A stretch of 15,507 nt of DNA from Flavobacteriales bacterium (GTDB taxonomy: Bacteria > Bacteroidota > Bacteroidia > Flavobacteriales_F > PHOS-HE28). The stretch covers positions 1 through 15,507 of the forward strand of contig JADZGG010000065.1 in the NCBI GenBank assembly GCA_020854015.1, in the 5' to 3' direction. A model generated the notes under the pieces. That model searched no databases. It worked only from the letters and a program-made list of their open reading frames with translations, and was not told the origin of the DNA. The translations under genes and the position numbers were made by a program. The first letter of the stretch is position 1; every line of letters begins with the position of its first letter. Of the stretch, positions 13,381 through 15,507 are shown piece after piece.

Positions 13381-15499
13381 GTCGTTCCACCACGTTCCCT
13401 TCGTCGCCAGCGCACTTTCGCTGCTGCTGGCCTTGGGCAACTGCCATTCCAAAGGAAACGGGTCCGACGCCTCTCCGCAAGATACCATGCACGCCCACAC
13501 CAACAGGCTCGCCCAAGAGACCAGCCCCTATCTGCTGCAGCACGCGCACAACCCCGTGGACTGGTATCCCTGGGGCGAAGAGGCTTTCGCAAAGGCCAAG
13601 GCGGAGAACAAGCTCATGCTGGTGAGCATCGGTTACAGCAGCTGCCATTGGTGCCATGTGATGGAGCGCGAGTGTTTCGAGAACGACAGTATCGCCGCGC
13701 TGATGAACGAGCGGTTCGTATGCATCAAGGTGGACCGCGAGGAGCGACCCGATGTGGACCAAGTATACATGGCCGCTGTGCAGCTGATGACGAACCGCGG
13801 CGGCTGGCCCCTGAACTGTTTCACACTGCCCGACGGGCGACCCGTATACGGTGGAACCTATTTCCCGCCACAACAATGGACACAGGTGCTCCAAGATCTG
13901 CATACCACTTGGACCAAGGATCCCGTGAAGGTGACGGGCTACGCGGAACGATTGCACGAAGGAGTGCGCAGCATGGAGCTCGTGCACGTGAACGAAGCGC
14001 CAGCGGAATTCACCAAGAAAGACCTTGCCGAGCTCATCACGGTGTGGGACAGCACCTTCGACAATGAAGAAGGCGGACCGGACCGCGCACCCAAGTTCCC
14101 CCTGCCCAACAACTACCAGTTCCTGTTGCGCCAGGCCTGGCTCACCAACGACAGTGAACTGAAGGCACATGTGGCGCTCACCTTGAACAAGATGGCGCGC
14201 GGTGGCATCTACGACCAGGTGGGAGGCGGTTTCGCGCGTTACAGCACCGATGTGCTCTGGAAAGTGCCTCACTTCGAGAAGATGTTGTACGACAACGCCC
14301 AGCTCGTTTCGCTCTACAGCCAAGGCTACCAAGCCATGCACAACGAGGAATACCGGCGCGTGGTCATGGGCACCATCGCCTTTCTCGAACGGGAGATGAT
14401 GTCGCCGGAAGGTACGTTCTACAGCGCGCTGGATGCGGACAGCGAAGGCGAGGAAGGGAAGTTCTACGTGTGGACGAAGGCCGAATTGGAAAGCGTGCTC
14501 GGTACGGACGCGGCCTTGGCCATTGATCTCTATGCCGTCGGTGGAAAGGGCCTTTGGGAGCATGGCAATAACATCCTGCTTCGTCCGGTGAGCGATGAGG
14601 AATTCGCGAACAAGCGCGGATCGAACGAAGAAGAGCTACGTCGCATGATCAACACGATCAACGCCAAGCTACTGGAAGCACGTGCGAAACGTGAACGACC
14701 TGGCCTCGACGACAAGGCCTTGACCAGCTGGAACGCCATGATGGTCCAAGGCTATTGCGATGCCTATGAGGTCTTCGGCGAACCGGCGCACCTTGCACAA
14801 GCCAGGCGCACCATGGAACTGCTGTTGACGAAATGCCGCCGTCCGGATGGTGGCCTGTGGCACAGTTACAAGGCAGGCAAGGCGGCCATCAATGGTTACC
14901 TGGAGGACTACAGCTTCACCACCGAGGCCTTGCTGGCCTTGTACGGCGTCACGTTCGATGAGCGTTGGCTGACCGAGGCGAAGGCCCTGGCGGACCACGC
15001 CATCGCCCACTTCCATGCCGAGGGCGAAGCAGTGTTCCACTTCACCAGCGACCAGGACCCGCCCCTGATCGCGCGCAAGAGCGAGGTCACGGACAACGTG
15101 ATACCGGCCTCCAACAGCAGCATGGCCAAGGCCCTTTTCCAGCTCGGTCACCTGTTCGATGATCAACGCTACATCGCCCTCAGCACGGGCATGCTGAACA
15201 ACGTGAAGCCACAGATGCACACTTACCCTTCCGGCTACAGCAATTGGGCCCAGCTCATGCTCATGCATGTGCATCCACTTAACGAGATCGCCATCACTGG
15301 CCCGGAGGCCTTGACCCGACGCGCCGAGTTCGCAGGGACATACATCCCCAACCGCCTGTTCCTTGGAACCACGGCAACAAGCGCGCTGCCGCTGCTGCAA
15401 GGTAAAAGCCTGAGCGGCACCACCATCTTCGTCTGTGTCGAGAAGTCCTGCCAACTGCCGGTGCGCACGGTACCTGAAGCCTTGACCCAGTTGCGATGA
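13379..15499 (+). CDS. DUF255/YyaL-type thioredoxin-domain lipoprotein
   Basis: The 706-residue product belongs to the DUF255 family (bacterial YyaL, animal SPATA20). An N-terminal lipoprotein-like signal (FVASALSLLLALGNC, Cys22) leads into the conserved opening NRLAQETSPYLLQHAHNPVD, then WYPWGEEAF. The thioredoxin-like domain follows, with CxxC motif C89-H-W-C92 in SIGYSSCHWCHVMERECF, and VDREERPDVDQVYM and GGWPLNCFTLPDGRPVYGGT. The rest is an (alpha/alpha)6-barrel, with YSALDADSEGEEGKFYVWTK, LDDKALTSWNAMMVQGY and YLEDYSFTTEALLALY. The biochemical activity is not established; a redox or sugar-related role has been suggested from the folds. I chose ATG 13379 because it gives the signal; a TTG at 13370 only adds three residues, and ATG 13487 (MHAHTNRLAQ) would give a cytoplasmic form. 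Asn before the lipobox Cys is atypical. Confidence 0.92.
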   Translation: MSFHHVPFVASALSLLLALGNCHSKGNGSDASPQDTMHAHTNRLAQETSPYLLQHAHNPVDWYPWGEEAFAKAKAENKLMLVSIGYSSCHWCHVMERECFENDSIAALMNERFVCIKVDREERPDVDQVYMAAVQLMTNRGGWPLNCFTLPDGRPVYGGTYFPPQQWTQVLQDLHTTWTKDPVKVTGYAERLHEGVRSMELVHVNEAPAEFTKKDLAELITVWDSTFDNEEGGPDRAPKFPLPNNYQFLLRQAWLTNDSELKAHVALTLNKMARGGIYDQVGGGFARYSTDVLWKVPHFEKMLYDNAQLVSLYSQGYQAMHNEEYRRVVMGTIAFLEREMMSPEGTFYSALDADSEGEEGKFYVWTKAELESVLGTDAALAIDLYAVGGKGLWEHGNNILLRPVSDEEFANKRGSNEEELRRMINTINAKLLEARAKRERPGLDDKALTSWNAMMVQGYCDAYEVFGEPAHLAQARRTMELLLTKCRRPDGGLWHSYKAGKAAINGYLEDYSFTTEALLALYGVTFDERWLTEAKALADHAIAHFHAEGEAVFHFTSDQDPPLIARKSEVTDNVIPASNSSMAKALFQLGHLFDDQRYIALSTGMLNNVKPQMHTYPSGYSNWAQLMLMHVHPLNEIAITGPEALTRRAEFAGTYIPNRLFLGTTATSALPLLQGKSLSGTTIFVCVEKSCQLPVRTVPEALTQLR

Positions 15500-15507
15500 A
15501 GGCGACC
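15496..15507 (+). CDS. Start of a following gene (MKAT...), truncated by the window
   Basis: An ATG overlaps the TGA of the DUF255 gene by 4 nt (ATGA), the same coupling seen elsewhere in this window. The first codons read Met-Lys-Ala-Thr, and a lysine at position 2 is common at signal-peptide or ordinary starts. Only four codons are visible, so no product can be named. Confidence 0.4.

Noticed and set aside
12674..14563. A 629-codon minus-strand frame crossing the LEA, membrane protein and DUF255 genes
   Set aside because: It spans three well-supported genes on both strands and has no coherent domain structure; a GC-driven open frame.

Overview
The window looks like chromosome of a high-GC member of the Bacteroidota, probably a Flavobacteriales-type organism. 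Four things support this. Two secreted proteins end in the type B sorting domain of the type IX secretion system (T9SS, 'gliding motility-associated C-terminal domain'). Possible Bacteroidota-style -7 promoter boxes of the form TAnnTTTG/TAnnTTCG lie in front of several transcription units. Lipoproteins and outer-membrane proteins are typical of the phylum. The gene order coaX / 'SPxSxYGLG' outer-membrane barrel / lptC / CNNM protein is one I know from this phylum. No phage, IS element, CRISPR array or defence island is visible; nearly all of the sequence is ordinary, tightly packed chromosome.

Layout. (1) 1-3105, minus strand: a tightly overlapping cell-envelope operon, transcribed right to left: coaX (pantothenate kinase), a beta-barrel-like outer-membrane protein, lptC (LPS export), a small two-helix membrane protein, and the start of a CNNM/hemolysin-type membrane protein that leaves the window. 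(2) 3134-3300, plus strand: tRNA-Phe(GAA) with a likely promoter and a clear intrinsic terminator. (3) 3317-3904, minus: a stand-alone HD-domain phosphohydrolase. (4) 3995-6486, plus: a sensor histidine kinase without an adjacent response regulator, whose stop overlaps the start of gpmI (cofactor-independent phosphoglycerate mutase). (5) 10799-6489, minus: two tandem, clearly paralogous, T9SS-secreted choice-of-anchor L proteins of 882 and 547 aa, 18 nt apart. (6) 10921-12781, plus: an M20 dipeptidase and a LEA type 2 lipoprotein. (7) 13380-12778, minus: a three-helix membrane protein of unknown function. (8) 13379-15499, plus: a DUF255/YyaL-type thioredoxin-domain lipoprotein, followed by the first codons of another gene.

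How it fits together: the first block serves CoA synthesis and envelope biogenesis (the LptC step of LPS transport), gpmI serves glycolysis, and the two choice-of-anchor L proteins are surface or secreted products whose export depends on T9SS genes outside the window. The remaining genes are single units with no evident joint pathway. The most interesting points are structural: a long out-of-frame overlap between coaX and the next gene, two convergent gene pairs whose stop codons lie inside perfect palindromes, one divergent pair whose start codons overlap, a possible face-to-face promoter arrangement between coaX and tRNA-Phe, and the paralogous secreted pair that differs mainly in repeat number. 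I did not find a convincing new multi-gene system.
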